Source: Leifsonia sp. SCN 70-46 (GTDB lineage: Bacteria; Actinomycetota; Actinomycetes; Actinomycetales; Microbacteriaceae). From it: 64,000 bases of DNA. The stretch lies in the NCBI GenBank assembly GCA_001725325.1, contig MEFY01000002.1, positions 1,615,559-1,679,558 on the forward strand, read 5' to 3'. Positions 7,612 to 15,389 of the stretch are shown in pieces (the stretch's first letter is position 1; each line of letters opens with the position of its first letter). The translations under genes were made by a program, and so were the position numbers. The notes beneath the pieces were generated by a model. That model was not told the origin of the DNA. It saw only the letters and a list, made by a program, of their open reading frames with translations, and did no database searches.

Positions 7612-8783
7612 GCCGCGTCGTCCTCGTCGCACCCGACGGCCGCCTCGAGCGCCACGTGCGCATCGTCGTGACGGAGGAGATCGTCGTCATCCCGGCCACC
7701 GACCCCGAGCAGTTCGCGGGCCGCCTCGGCCGCATGGCGGCGCGCCCCGAGCTCATCGTGTTCGGGCACCAGCTCCCGCGGCAGCTCGCCCTCGCGCTCG
7801 CCGCGGCGGGCCGGCAGCACGCGGACTCGATGGCCATGGTGAGCGACGAGCCGGGCATCCTCGTCGACGCCATGCGCGCCGGCATCAGCGACGTGCTGCC
7901 GACCGGCGCCGACCTCGACGCGATCGACCTGCTCATCGCCCGTGCCCACGAGTTCTCGCAGGATGCCGCGACCGCGAGCACCCCCGCGCCCTCGCTGCGC
8001 CGTCTCGGCCCGGGGCGCACGATAGCCGTGACCTCGCCCAAGGGCGGCGTGGGCAAGACCACGGTCGCGTGCAACGTCGCGGTGGGGCTCGCCCTGCTCC
8101 AGCCCGGATCGGTCGTGCTCGTCGACCTCGACCTGCAGTTCGGGGATGTCGCGTCGACGCTCGGCCTCGACCCGGTCTACTTCCTCGAGCACGCCGTGGC
8201 CAAGGGCGCCGCGCGCGACACCGTCGTGCTCACGACGACCCTCACGCGCCACCACGCGGGCCTGCTCGTGCTCGCGGCCCCGGAGTCTCCCGCGACGGCG
8301 GACACGATGTCGACCGCCCAGATCGGGCACCTGCTGCGCCAGCTCGCGGACGAGTACCTGTACGTGGTCGTCGACACGTCGCCCGGGCTGCTCGAGCAGA
8401 CCCTCGCGGTGCTCGAGGAGGCCACCGACGTCGTGACCGTCACGAGCATGGACGTCTCGAGCGTGCGCGGCACGCGCAAGCAGCTCGAGCTGCTCGACGA
8501 GGTCGGGCTGCTGCCCGAGTCGCGCGAGGTCGTCGTGACGATGGCCGACCGCGCGTCGGGGCTCACGGTGCGCGACATCGAGGACGCCCTCGGCCGCACC
8601 GTCGACGTCGTGGTGCCGCGCACGCGCGGCGCCGCGCAGTCGACCAACCGGGGGGAGCCCGTCATGATCGGCGCGCCCCGCGACAAGGCCGCCCGCGCGC
8701 TCCGGCTCCTCGTCGGACGCCTCACCGCAGAACGAACCCGCAAGGGCTGGCACGCGGCCAGCCGGAAGGAGAGAGTGTCATGA
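7608..8783 (+). CDS. tadZ: TadZ/CpaE-like ParA-family ATPase
   Basis: The product is 391 residues from GTG 7608, which overlaps the cpaB stop. Residues 1-125 form a receiver-like atypical domain (GISDVLPTGAD end), as in TadZ/CpaE, and residues about 138-380 are a MinD/ParA-type ATPase with the deviant Walker A motif KGGVGKTT at 145-152 and the switch segment VVDTSPG. TadZ proteins position the pilus machine at the membrane or pole. The end overlaps the tadA start by four bases (ATGA), showing a tightly coupled operon. Confidence 0.88.
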   Translation: MSRVVLVAPDGRLERHVRIVVTEEIVVIPATDPEQFAGRLGRMAARPELIVFGHQLPRQLALALAAAGRQHADSMAMVSDEPGILVDAMRAGISDVLPTGADLDAIDLLIARAHEFSQDAATASTPAPSLRRLGPGRTIAVTSPKGGVGKTTVACNVAVGLALLQPGSVVLVDLDLQFGDVASTLGLDPVYFLEHAVAKGAARDTVVLTTTLTRHHAGLLVLAAPESPATADTMSTAQIGHLLRQLADEYLYVVVDTSPGLLEQTLAVLEEATDVVTVTSMDVSSVRGTRKQLELLDEVGLLPESREVVVTMADRASGLTVRDIEDALGRTVDVVVPRTRGAAQSTNRGEPVMIGAPRDKAARALRLLVGRLTAERTRKGWHAASRKERVS

Positions 8784-10243
8784 GCCTGTCCGATCGCCTT
8801 CAGGCAGCACGCAACCAGCGCCCCGCGGGCCAGAGCTACGTGCCGCCGCCCGAGCCCGCGCTGCCCGCGTCGTTCTACGACGATGTGCCGGGCTTCGACC
8901 CGCAGATGACGAGCGACCTGTTCGTGCCCGACCTCGAGCGCGACTACGAGATCGACGGCCCTGCCATCAGCGACGAGGCACGCACCGCCGCGACCGAGGC
9001 CCTCTACGAGCGCCTGGGCAACCGCCTCAACGACCCCAACCTCAGCGAGGAGCAGCTGCACGCCATCGCGCGCCAGGAGCTCGCCTCGATCATCGACACG
9101 CAGGCGGCGACGCTGGGCGAGGACGAGCGGCAGGCCCTCATCCGGGATCTGGCCGACGACGCGCTCGGCCTCGGACCGCTCCAGCGCCTCCTCGACGACC
9201 CCACGGTCACCGAGATCATGGTCAACGGGGCCGACCACCTCTACGTGGAGCGCAAGGGCCGCCTCGTGCGCACCGCCAACGGTTTCCGCTCGGAGGAGCG
9301 CCTGCGGCGCGTCATCGAGCGCATAGTCTCGCGCGTGGGCCGTCGCATCGACGAGTCCTCACCCCTCGTCGATGCCCGTCTCCCCGACGGCTCACGCGTG
9401 AACGCCATCATCCCGCCGCTCGCGGTGGGCGGCTCGTCGCTCACCATCCGCAAGTTCGCGAAGGAGCCGCTGCGCGCCCACGACCTCGTCGAGTACGGCA
9501 CGCTCACCGCCGACATGACCGAGATCCTCAACGCGTGCGTCAACGCGCGCCTGAACATCATCATCTCGGGCGGCACGGGCACCGGTAAGACGACCCTGCT
9601 CAACGTCCTGTCGTCGTTCATCCCCGCCGACGAGCGCATCGTCACGATCGAGGATGCGGTCGAGCTCCAGCTCCAGCAGGAGCACGTCGTGCGGCTCGAG
9701 AGCCGCCCCGCGAACATCGAGGGCAGGGGAGAGGTGACCATCCGCGACCTCGTCCGCAACTCGCTGCGCATGCGCCCCGACCGCATCGTCGTGGGCGAGT
9801 GCCGCGGCGGCGAGAGCCTCGACATGCTGCAGGCCATGAACACGGGCCACGACGGATCCCTGTCGACCGTGCACGCGAACTCGCCGCGCGACGCGATAGC
9901 GCGCCTCGAGACGCTCGCGCTCATGGCCGGCATGGAGCTGCCGCTGCGCGCCGTGCGCGAGCAGATCGCGTCGGCCGTCGACGTCATCATCCAGGTGAGC
10001 CGCCTGCGCGACGGCAGCCGCCGCGTCACCCACATCACCGAGGTGCTCGGCATGGAGGGCGACACCGTGACCCTGCAGGACGCGTTCGCGTTCGAGCAGG
10101 CGGGCGTCGACCTCGACGGCCACGTCATCGGCGAGGCCCGTTACACGGGCGTGCGCCCGCGCTTCACCGACCGGTTCGCGGAGCTCGGCATCCCGTTCGA
10201 CCAGGGCCTGTTCTCGGCGGAGCCCGTGGAGGGCTGGCGATGA
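8780..10243 (+). CDS. tadA: TadA/CpaF secretion ATPase
   Basis: The product is 487 residues, the hexameric cytoplasmic ATPase that drives Flp pilus extension and probably retraction. The core has the Walker A motif GGTGTGKTT (264-272), an Asp box (TIEDAVELQLQ), a Walker B region (RPDRIVVGECRGGE) and a His box (GHDGSLSTVHANSP), all typical of VirB11/CpaF ATPases. The first 100 residues are a less conserved N-terminal domain. The ATG at 8780 overlaps the tadZ stop. The stop overlaps the tadB start (ATGA). Confidence 0.95.
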   Translation: MSLSDRLQAARNQRPAGQSYVPPPEPALPASFYDDVPGFDPQMTSDLFVPDLERDYEIDGPAISDEARTAATEALYERLGNRLNDPNLSEEQLHAIARQELASIIDTQAATLGEDERQALIRDLADDALGLGPLQRLLDDPTVTEIMVNGADHLYVERKGRLVRTANGFRSEERLRRVIERIVSRVGRRIDESSPLVDARLPDGSRVNAIIPPLAVGGSSLTIRKFAKEPLRAHDLVEYGTLTADMTEILNACVNARLNIIISGGTGTGKTTLLNVLSSFIPADERIVTIEDAVELQLQQEHVVRLESRPANIEGRGEVTIRDLVRNSLRMRPDRIVVGECRGGESLDMLQAMNTGHDGSLSTVHANSPRDAIARLETLALMAGMELPLRAVREQIASAVDVIIQVSRLRDGSRRVTHITEVLGMEGDTVTLQDAFAFEQAGVDLDGHVIGEARYTGVRPRFTDRFAELGIPFDQGLFSAEPVEGWR

Positions 10244-11199
10244 GCACCGAGCTGTGGATCGGGCTCGCCGTGTGCGCGCTCGCCCTCGTGCTGGGCCTGC
10301 TCGCCGTGCTCGCGCCCGGCTTCCTCAACGGCACGCGGCGCCTGCGGGCGCCCGGGCAGACCCGCGCCGACGCGCTGCGCCTGCTCGGCGACCGCGCCGC
10401 GAACGTCACGGACGCGGCCATGCAGCGGCGCGGCCTCTCGTTCGTCACCATCGACGACCTCGAGCTCGCGGGCGTGCGCATGAGGCCCGGCGGCTACGTC
10501 GTCATGCTCGCCGTCATCACGACGGCCGTCGCCCTCGTGGGCGCCGTGGTGATCGCCTCGACGGGCGCCGCCGTCTTCGCGTGGGTCGCCTACCTCGCGC
10601 TCGTCATCGCCGTGCCGCTCTCCGGCCGCCTCGTGCTCGGCCTGCTCACGCGCAAGCGCCGCGCGAGGTTCGCCGACCAGCTCGACGACACCCTGCAGCT
10701 CATCTCGAGCGGCCTGCGCGCCGGCCACAGCCTCGCGCGCGCCATCGACGCCGTCTCGCGCGAGGCGGAGTCGCCCACCGCGGAGGAGTTCGCGCGTATC
10801 ATCAACGAGAACCGCCTCGGCATGGACCTCGGCGAGGCCATCATGCGCGGTGCGCGCAGGATGCGCAGCGACGACCTCGCGTGGACGTCCCAGGCCGTCG
10901 ACATCCACCGCGAGGTGGGCGGCAACCTGAGCGAGGTGCTCGACCACGTGGCCGACACCATCCGCGAGCGGAACCAGATCCGCCGCCAGGTCGCCACGCT
11001 CAGCTCGGAGGGGCGCACGTCGGCGAACGTGCTCATGGCGCTGCCCGTGGGCATCGCCCTCGTGCTCAGCGTCGTCTCGCCCCACTACCTGTCGGTGTTC
11101 GTGACGACGCCCATCGGCTGGGTGCTCATCGCGGTGTCGGTCGTGCTGTTCGTCATCGGCGCGATCTGGATGCGCTCCATCACGAAGATCCGGTTCTAG
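10240..11199 (+). CDS. tadB: TadB-like type II/IV secretion F-domain protein
   Basis: The product is 319 residues. It has an N-terminal membrane helix, two helices near residues 85-130, a T2SSF cytoplasmic four-helix domain (DTLQLISSGLRAGHSLARAI, then LGEAIMRGARRM) and two C-terminal helices. TadB pairs with TadC as the membrane platform on which the TadA ATPase acts. The gene overlaps tadA by 4 nt. Confidence 0.9.
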   Translation: MSTELWIGLAVCALALVLGLLAVLAPGFLNGTRRLRAPGQTRADALRLLGDRAANVTDAAMQRRGLSFVTIDDLELAGVRMRPGGYVVMLAVITTAVALVGAVVIASTGAAVFAWVAYLALVIAVPLSGRLVLGLLTRKRRARFADQLDDTLQLISSGLRAGHSLARAIDAVSREAESPTAEEFARIINENRLGMDLGEAIMRGARRMRSDDLAWTSQAVDIHREVGGNLSEVLDHVADTIRERNQIRRQVATLSSEGRTSANVLMALPVGIALVLSVVSPHYLSVFVTTPIGWVLIAVSVVLFVIGAIWMRSITKIRF

Positions 11200-11208
11200 G
11201 GGGAGACC

Positions 11209-12069
11209 ATGGACACGCTGCTCATCGCGATCATCGCCGTCGCCCTCGTGGCCGCCGCGCTGCCCGTGCTCGCCTTCGCCCTCGCGCCCGGATCCGGCCG
11301 CGTCTCGGCGGCGGCGCGCGCCCGCGCACTCGTGCACCAGCCCGACCGCGTGCGCGCGACGCGGTACCTCGTGCCCGCGGGGCTCGTCACGCGCCTCGAG
11401 CGCAACCTCGCGCTCGCGGCGCTCACGGGCACGTGGTCCGTCGCCAGGCTCGTGCGGGCGAAGCTCGTGCTCGCGGGCGCCGCGATCCTGCTCGGGGTGC
11501 TGTTCGTCGTGGGGCAGCCGTCGCCCGTGCGCGTCATCCTCGCCCTCGTCGTCGCGACCGCGGCCTACTTCGGGCCCAACCTCGTCGTGTGGGGGCGGGC
11601 GCAGGAGCGCCAGGAGGCCATCCGCGCGGAGCTCGCCGACACCCTCGACCAGATCACCATCTCGATCGAGGCGGGCCTCGGTCTCGAGACCGCCATCATC
11701 AGGGCGGGCGAGCACGGCACGGGCCCGCTCGCGCAGGAGCTCATGCGCACCATCCAGGACATGCGCGTCGGCCTGTCGCGCAAGGAGGCCTACACGGCGC
11801 TCGCCGAGCGCACGAGCGTCACCGACCTCAAGCGCTTCGCGCGCGCCATCATGCAGGCCGACGCCTACGGCGTCTCGGTCTCCAACGTCGTGCGCACGCA
11901 GTCCAAGGACCTGCGCGCCAAGCGCCGCCAGCGCGCGGAGGAGAAGGCGATGAAGGTTCCCGTGCAGGTGCTCTTCCCGCTCATGCTGTGCATCCTGCCG
12001 GTGCTGTTCGTGGTCGTGCTCGGGCCCGCCGTGATCAATCTCGTGTCGGTGTTCAGCACGGCGCGCTGA
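11209..12069 (+). CDS. tadC: TadC-like type II/IV secretion F-domain protein
   Basis: The product is 286 residues and has the same T2SSF domain layout as TadB: N-terminal helix, paired helices, DTLDQITISIEAGLGLETAI, then AIMQADAYGVSVSNVVR and C-terminal helices. It is the second platform protein and the last tad gene here. A ribosome site (TAGGGGGAGA) precedes the ATG. No terminator is seen; the next promoter (TAGTAT, 12078-12083) begins just after the stop. Confidence 0.9.
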   Translation: MDTLLIAIIAVALVAAALPVLAFALAPGSGRVSAAARARALVHQPDRVRATRYLVPAGLVTRLERNLALAALTGTWSVARLVRAKLVLAGAAILLGVLFVVGQPSPVRVILALVVATAAYFGPNLVVWGRAQERQEAIRAELADTLDQITISIEAGLGLETAIIRAGEHGTGPLAQELMRTIQDMRVGLSRKEAYTALAERTSVTDLKRFARAIMQADAYGVSVSNVVRTQSKDLRAKRRQRAEEKAMKVPVQVLFPLMLCILPVLFVVVLGPAVINLVSVFSTAR

Positions 12070-12077
12070 GCACCCGC

Positions 12078-12083
12078 TAGTAT
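12078..12083 (+). promoter_or_regulatory. -10 element of the riboswitch-terC transcript
   Basis: TAGTAT matches the TANNNT consensus seen across the window and would start the RNA near 12090, at the 5' edge of the riboswitch motif. Confidence 0.5.
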
Positions 12084-12091
12084 CGGCCTAG

Positions 12092-12212
12092 CGAAGGGGA
12101 GTATCCCACCTCGCCGTGCCCGTCAAGACGAACCCCAGTGTCGCGGTTCCGGGCCGGCGGCGACCGAGAGTCGCGGGAGAGACTTTCGGGTTCCTGCCTG
12201 CCCACATCCCCC
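12092..12212 (+). ncRNA. yybP-ykoY (manganese) riboswitch candidate
   Basis: The leader contains the conserved 5' block GAAGGGGAGTA (from 12093), a central GC-rich variable arm and the 3' block GGGAGAGACTTTCGGGTTCC (about 12175-12194) followed by CCTGCC. These are the conserved elements of the yybP-ykoY Mn2+-sensing motif (Rfam RF00080) in their usual order and spacing. The downstream gene belongs to the TerC family, one of the classes most often behind this motif. Pattern matching was by eye. Confidence 0.8.
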
Positions 12213-12225
12213 GAAACGGACTCCT

Positions 12226-13248
12226 GTGCTCCTGCCCTCACTCCTCACCGCCGCCACCGCAGAGCGGCCGCTTCCCGCGGCCTTCGAGATCGTGACGCTC
12301 ACGATCCTCGTCGCGATCCTCATCGCCGACCTCGTGCTCGCGTACCGCCGGCCGCACGTGCCGAGCACGCGCGAGTCCGCCCTGTGGGTGAGCCTCTACG
12401 TGGGCCTCGCGCTCGTCTTCGCCCTGCTCATGCTGCTGCTCGTCGACGCGGAGCACGCGGGCCAGTTCATCGCCGGCTGGGTGACCGAGTACAGCCTGTC
12501 GATCGACAACCTGTTCGTGTTCGTCATCATCATGGCGAAGTTCAGCGTGCCCAGGAAGTACCAGCAGGAGGTGCTCATGGTGGGCATCGTCATCGCGCTC
12601 GTGCTGCGCGGCATCTTCATCCTGCTCGGCGCCCAGCTCATCGAGAGCTTCTCGTGGATCTTCTACATCTTCGGCGCGTTCCTCGTGTACACGGCGATCC
12701 GCCAGGTGTTCGAGAACCACGACGACATGGAGGACACCGAGAGCGGTGTCATCCGGTTCCTGCGCAAGCGCATCGCGATAACCGACCAGTTCGACGGCGG
12801 CAAGCTGCGCACGGTCATCGACGGCAAGAGGATGTTCACGCCGATCCTCGTCGTCTTCATCGCGATCGGCACGACCGACCTCATCTTCGCGCTCGACTCG
12901 ATCCCCGCGATCTTCGGCATCACGACGGACCCGTTCCTCGTGTTCACCGCGAACATCTTCGCCCTCATGGGGCTGCGGCAGCTGTACTTCCTGCTAGGCG
13001 ACCTCATCGACAAGCTCGAGTACCTGCACTACGGCATCGCGTTCATCCTCGCCTTCATCGGGGTGAAGCTCGTCTTCCACGCGCTGCACGAGAACGAGCT
13101 GCCGTTCATCAACGGCGGGCACGGGGTGGAGTGGGCGCCCGAGATCTCGACGTGGACGTCGCTCGCGGTTATCGTCTCGTCGATGGCCGTCGCCACGATC
13201 GCGAGCCTCATCAAGCTCCGCGTCGACAGGGCCCGCGCGCGCTCGTAG
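12226..13248 (+). CDS. TerC-family integral membrane protein (Alx/MeeF type)
   Basis: The product is 340 residues with about eight hydrophobic helices and the two conserved acidic TerC signatures, SIDNLFVF and ALDSIPAIF, inside helices. Relatives (Alx, MeeY/MeeF) export Mn2+, sometimes to supply exoenzymes. The GTG at 12226 has only a weak ribosome site (GAAACGGA), which fits control by leader RNA folding. The position behind a manganese riboswitch makes manganese efflux the best guess. It is unrelated to the tad genes upstream and the secretion cluster downstream. Confidence 0.85.
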   Translation: MLLPSLLTAATAERPLPAAFEIVTLTILVAILIADLVLAYRRPHVPSTRESALWVSLYVGLALVFALLMLLLVDAEHAGQFIAGWVTEYSLSIDNLFVFVIIMAKFSVPRKYQQEVLMVGIVIALVLRGIFILLGAQLIESFSWIFYIFGAFLVYTAIRQVFENHDDMEDTESGVIRFLRKRIAITDQFDGGKLRTVIDGKRMFTPILVVFIAIGTTDLIFALDSIPAIFGITTDPFLVFTANIFALMGLRQLYFLLGDLIDKLEYLHYGIAFILAFIGVKLVFHALHENELPFINGGHGVEWAPEISTWTSLAVIVSSMAVATIASLIKLRVDRARARS

Positions 13249-13257
13249 GTCCCCGGC

Positions 13258-13275
13258 ATGGGTACCGCTGCCCAT
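13258..13275. promoter_or_regulatory. 18-bp palindromic activator-site candidate, copy A
   Basis: ATGGGTACCGCTGCCCAT, with outer arms extended to GGCATGGG/CCCATGCC. Near-identical copies lie at 17738 and 32608. A TAGGTT -10 box follows at 13309-13314, which places the site near -54 from the predicted transcription start of the phosphatase-kinase operon, a usual activator position. Confidence 0.6.
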
Positions 13276-13348
13276 GCCCGCCGTTTCCGGGCGGGGCGGT
13301 CTGCTTGTTAGGTTGGGGACGGCGTTGTGCGGCAGGTTGGGGGCGGTT

Positions 13349-14233
13349 GTGGCAGTCGAGTCGGAGCAGGAGTTCGAGCTCTCCGGCGTGACGGTGCGCT
13401 TCCGGTTCACCGGGCACACCGACCGCGGCGCCGTGCGGCGCGTCAACGAGGACAGCTACCTCGCCGCGGCGCCCGTCTTCGTCGTCGCGGACGGCATGGG
13501 CGGCCACGCCTTCGGCGACCGGGCGAGCCAGGCGGCCATCGCGGCCTTCGCCGACCGCTTCGAGACGGGGACGCCGGCCCGCCCGAAGGACGTGCTCGAC
13601 GCGATCGCGGCGGCCAACGGGGCCGTGCGCTCACTCTCCGACGCCGCCGAGGGGTCGCTCTCCGGCACGACGCTCACGGGTGTCGCCCTCGTCGACGTGG
13701 GCGGCAGCGAGAACGTGCACTGGATGGCGTTCAACGTCGGCGACTCCCGCACCTACAGCTGGGACGGCCGCTCGCTCGTGCAGCTCTCCGTCGACCACTC
13801 GGCCGTGCAGGAGCTCGTGGACAAGGGCCTCATCACCCGCGGGGAGGCGGGCCGCCATCCGAACCGCAACGTCGTGACTCGCGCCCTCGGCGCCGAGGCC
13901 GAGGTCGATCCCGACATCTGGCTGCTCCCCGCGCGCGCCCGCCAGACCTTCCTGCTGTGCTCGGACGGTCTCACCAAGGAGCTCGACGACGACGAGATCT
14001 CGCGCATCATCGTGTTCCACGACGCCGAGTCGGCGCGGCCGGGGGATGCGCTCCCGCTCACGCTCGCGGAGCGCCTCGTCAACGCCGCCATCGCCGCCGG
14101 GGGCTCCGACAACGTCACGGTCGTCGTGGTGGAGTCCGAGCTCGTGGGGGCGGGCATCCCGGCCTCCGACGACGATACGCTGGAGCGCGGCGGGCTCTCC
14201 AGGATGCTCGAAGACACGAGTCCGAGGGGCTAG
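13349..14233 (+). CDS. PP2C-family Ser/Thr protein phosphatase
   Basis: The product is 294 residues of a single PPM/PP2C domain. Metal-binding signatures are visible: RVNEDS (Glu34-Asp35), ADGMGGHAFGDRAS (Asp48-Gly49), CSDGLTKEL and GSDNVTVVVVE. It hydrolyses phospho-Ser/Thr with two Mn/Mg ions. It is the first gene of an operon with an FHA protein, a membrane Ser/Thr kinase and an FHA-HTH protein, so it should reverse that kinase. The GTG at 13349 was chosen because it starts just before the domain; a longer frame from 13274 would begin inside the palindrome. A TAGGTT -10 box lies 34 nt upstream. Confidence 0.9.
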   Translation: MAVESEQEFELSGVTVRFRFTGHTDRGAVRRVNEDSYLAAAPVFVVADGMGGHAFGDRASQAAIAAFADRFETGTPARPKDVLDAIAAANGAVRSLSDAAEGSLSGTTLTGVALVDVGGSENVHWMAFNVGDSRTYSWDGRSLVQLSVDHSAVQELVDKGLITRGEAGRHPNRNVVTRALGAEAEVDPDIWLLPARARQTFLLCSDGLTKELDDDEISRIIVFHDAESARPGDALPLTLAERLVNAAIAAGGSDNVTVVVVESELVGAGIPASDDDTLERGGLSRMLEDTSPRG

Positions 14234-14237
14234 GGGC

Positions 14238-15389
14238 ATGACCTTCACTTACCGTGCTGCGGACGGCGCCGGCTGGCTGGCCTTCGTCACCGACTCGCGC
14301 GTGCTGCTCGTCGTCCCCGCCGATGCGCAGTTCGTCGAGGCCGCGTGGTCGGCGCTCGCCTCCTCCACGGGATTCCAGTCCGCGCTCGACGTGCTGACCG
14401 GCCGAGGCCTCGCGGCCACGCCCGACTTCGTCCTCCTCGAGTGGGAGGGCGGCACGGCCCGCGTCATCGTCCGCGGCGCGGCGGCGCTCACGGTCGTGGC
14501 CGACGGCGGCACGCACGAGGTGTCGGGCGCCGGCGCGTCGACGTGGGTCGAGCGCACGCTCGAGGGCGTGGAGTCGGTAGCCTTCGCGGCGCCCGGATCC
14601 GCGGAGGGCGGCATCGGCCTCCCCGTGGAGCGCGGCGTCGTGCCCGTCGCGCACTTCGGCTCGACGGGCGCGCCCGCGGCCCCCTCGCCGATCGCCGCGC
14701 CTGAGCGCGAGCCGGCCCCCGTCGCCGTGCCCGAGCCCGCGCCTGTCCCCGAGCCCGCGCCCGTCGAGATCGACGTCGAGGCGACGGTGCGCGAGGCGCC
14801 CGAGCAGGTCGTCGTCGAGGACGCGCCGCCCGCGCCCGCGTCCGACGGCTACCACGACCTGTTCGGCGAGACCCTGTACCGTGACGTGTCCGCCGCCGTC
14901 GTGCGGGATGCCGAGCCCGAGGAGCCCCAGCCCGTCGTCGACGACGAGCTGCACGACGGCGAGACGGTCATGACGACCCACATCCAGAAGCTCCGCGGCC
15001 GCAAGCCGCCGCGCGAGAAGTCCGCGCCCGCTGCGCCGGCGGAGACGTCGTTCGTGCTCGTCGTCTCGCCGGGCGGCGCTCGCGAGTCGCTCGCGCAGCC
15101 GCTGCTCGTCGGCCGCAGCCCGAGCCTCACGAAGGTCTCGGGCGTGCAGATGCCGCGCCTGCTCACGATCGGCACCGCCGACCAGGACATCTCCCGCAAC
15201 CACGCGCAGTTCGCGGTCGAGGGCGGCACGGTCGTGATCACCGACCTGCACTCGCGCAACGGCACGACCATCACGCTTCCGGGCAAGCCGTCGCAGAAGC
15301 TGCGCGCGGGGGAGCCCACCTCGATCATCGAGGGCACCGTCGTCGACTTCGGCGGCGGGCTGACCATGACCGTGCAGGAGGACAGGTAG
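14238..15389 (+). CDS. FHA-domain protein with Pro/Glu-rich linker
   Basis: The product is 383 residues. Residues 1-130 form a conserved but unnamed N-terminal domain, 140-260 are a Pro/Glu/Val-rich linker, and about 270-380 are an FHA domain with the core residues LLVGRSPS, SRNHAQF and DLHSRNGT, which bind phosphothreonine. It lies between a PP2C phosphatase and a Ser/Thr kinase, and is probably a kinase substrate or adaptor that recruits phosphorylated partners. The ribosome site TAGGGGC overlaps the upstream stop. The stop (TAG) shares its G with the kinase GTG start. Confidence 0.85.
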   Translation: MTFTYRAADGAGWLAFVTDSRVLLVVPADAQFVEAAWSALASSTGFQSALDVLTGRGLAATPDFVLLEWEGGTARVIVRGAAALTVVADGGTHEVSGAGASTWVERTLEGVESVAFAAPGSAEGGIGLPVERGVVPVAHFGSTGAPAAPSPIAAPEREPAPVAVPEPAPVPEPAPVEIDVEATVREAPEQVVVEDAPPAPASDGYHDLFGETLYRDVSAAVVRDAEPEEPQPVVDDELHDGETVMTTHIQKLRGRKPPREKSAPAAPAETSFVLVVSPGGARESLAQPLLVGRSPSLTKVSGVQMPRLLTIGTADQDISRNHAQFAVEGGTVVITDLHSRNGTTITLPGKPSQKLRAGEPTSIIEGTVVDFGGGLTMTVQEDR

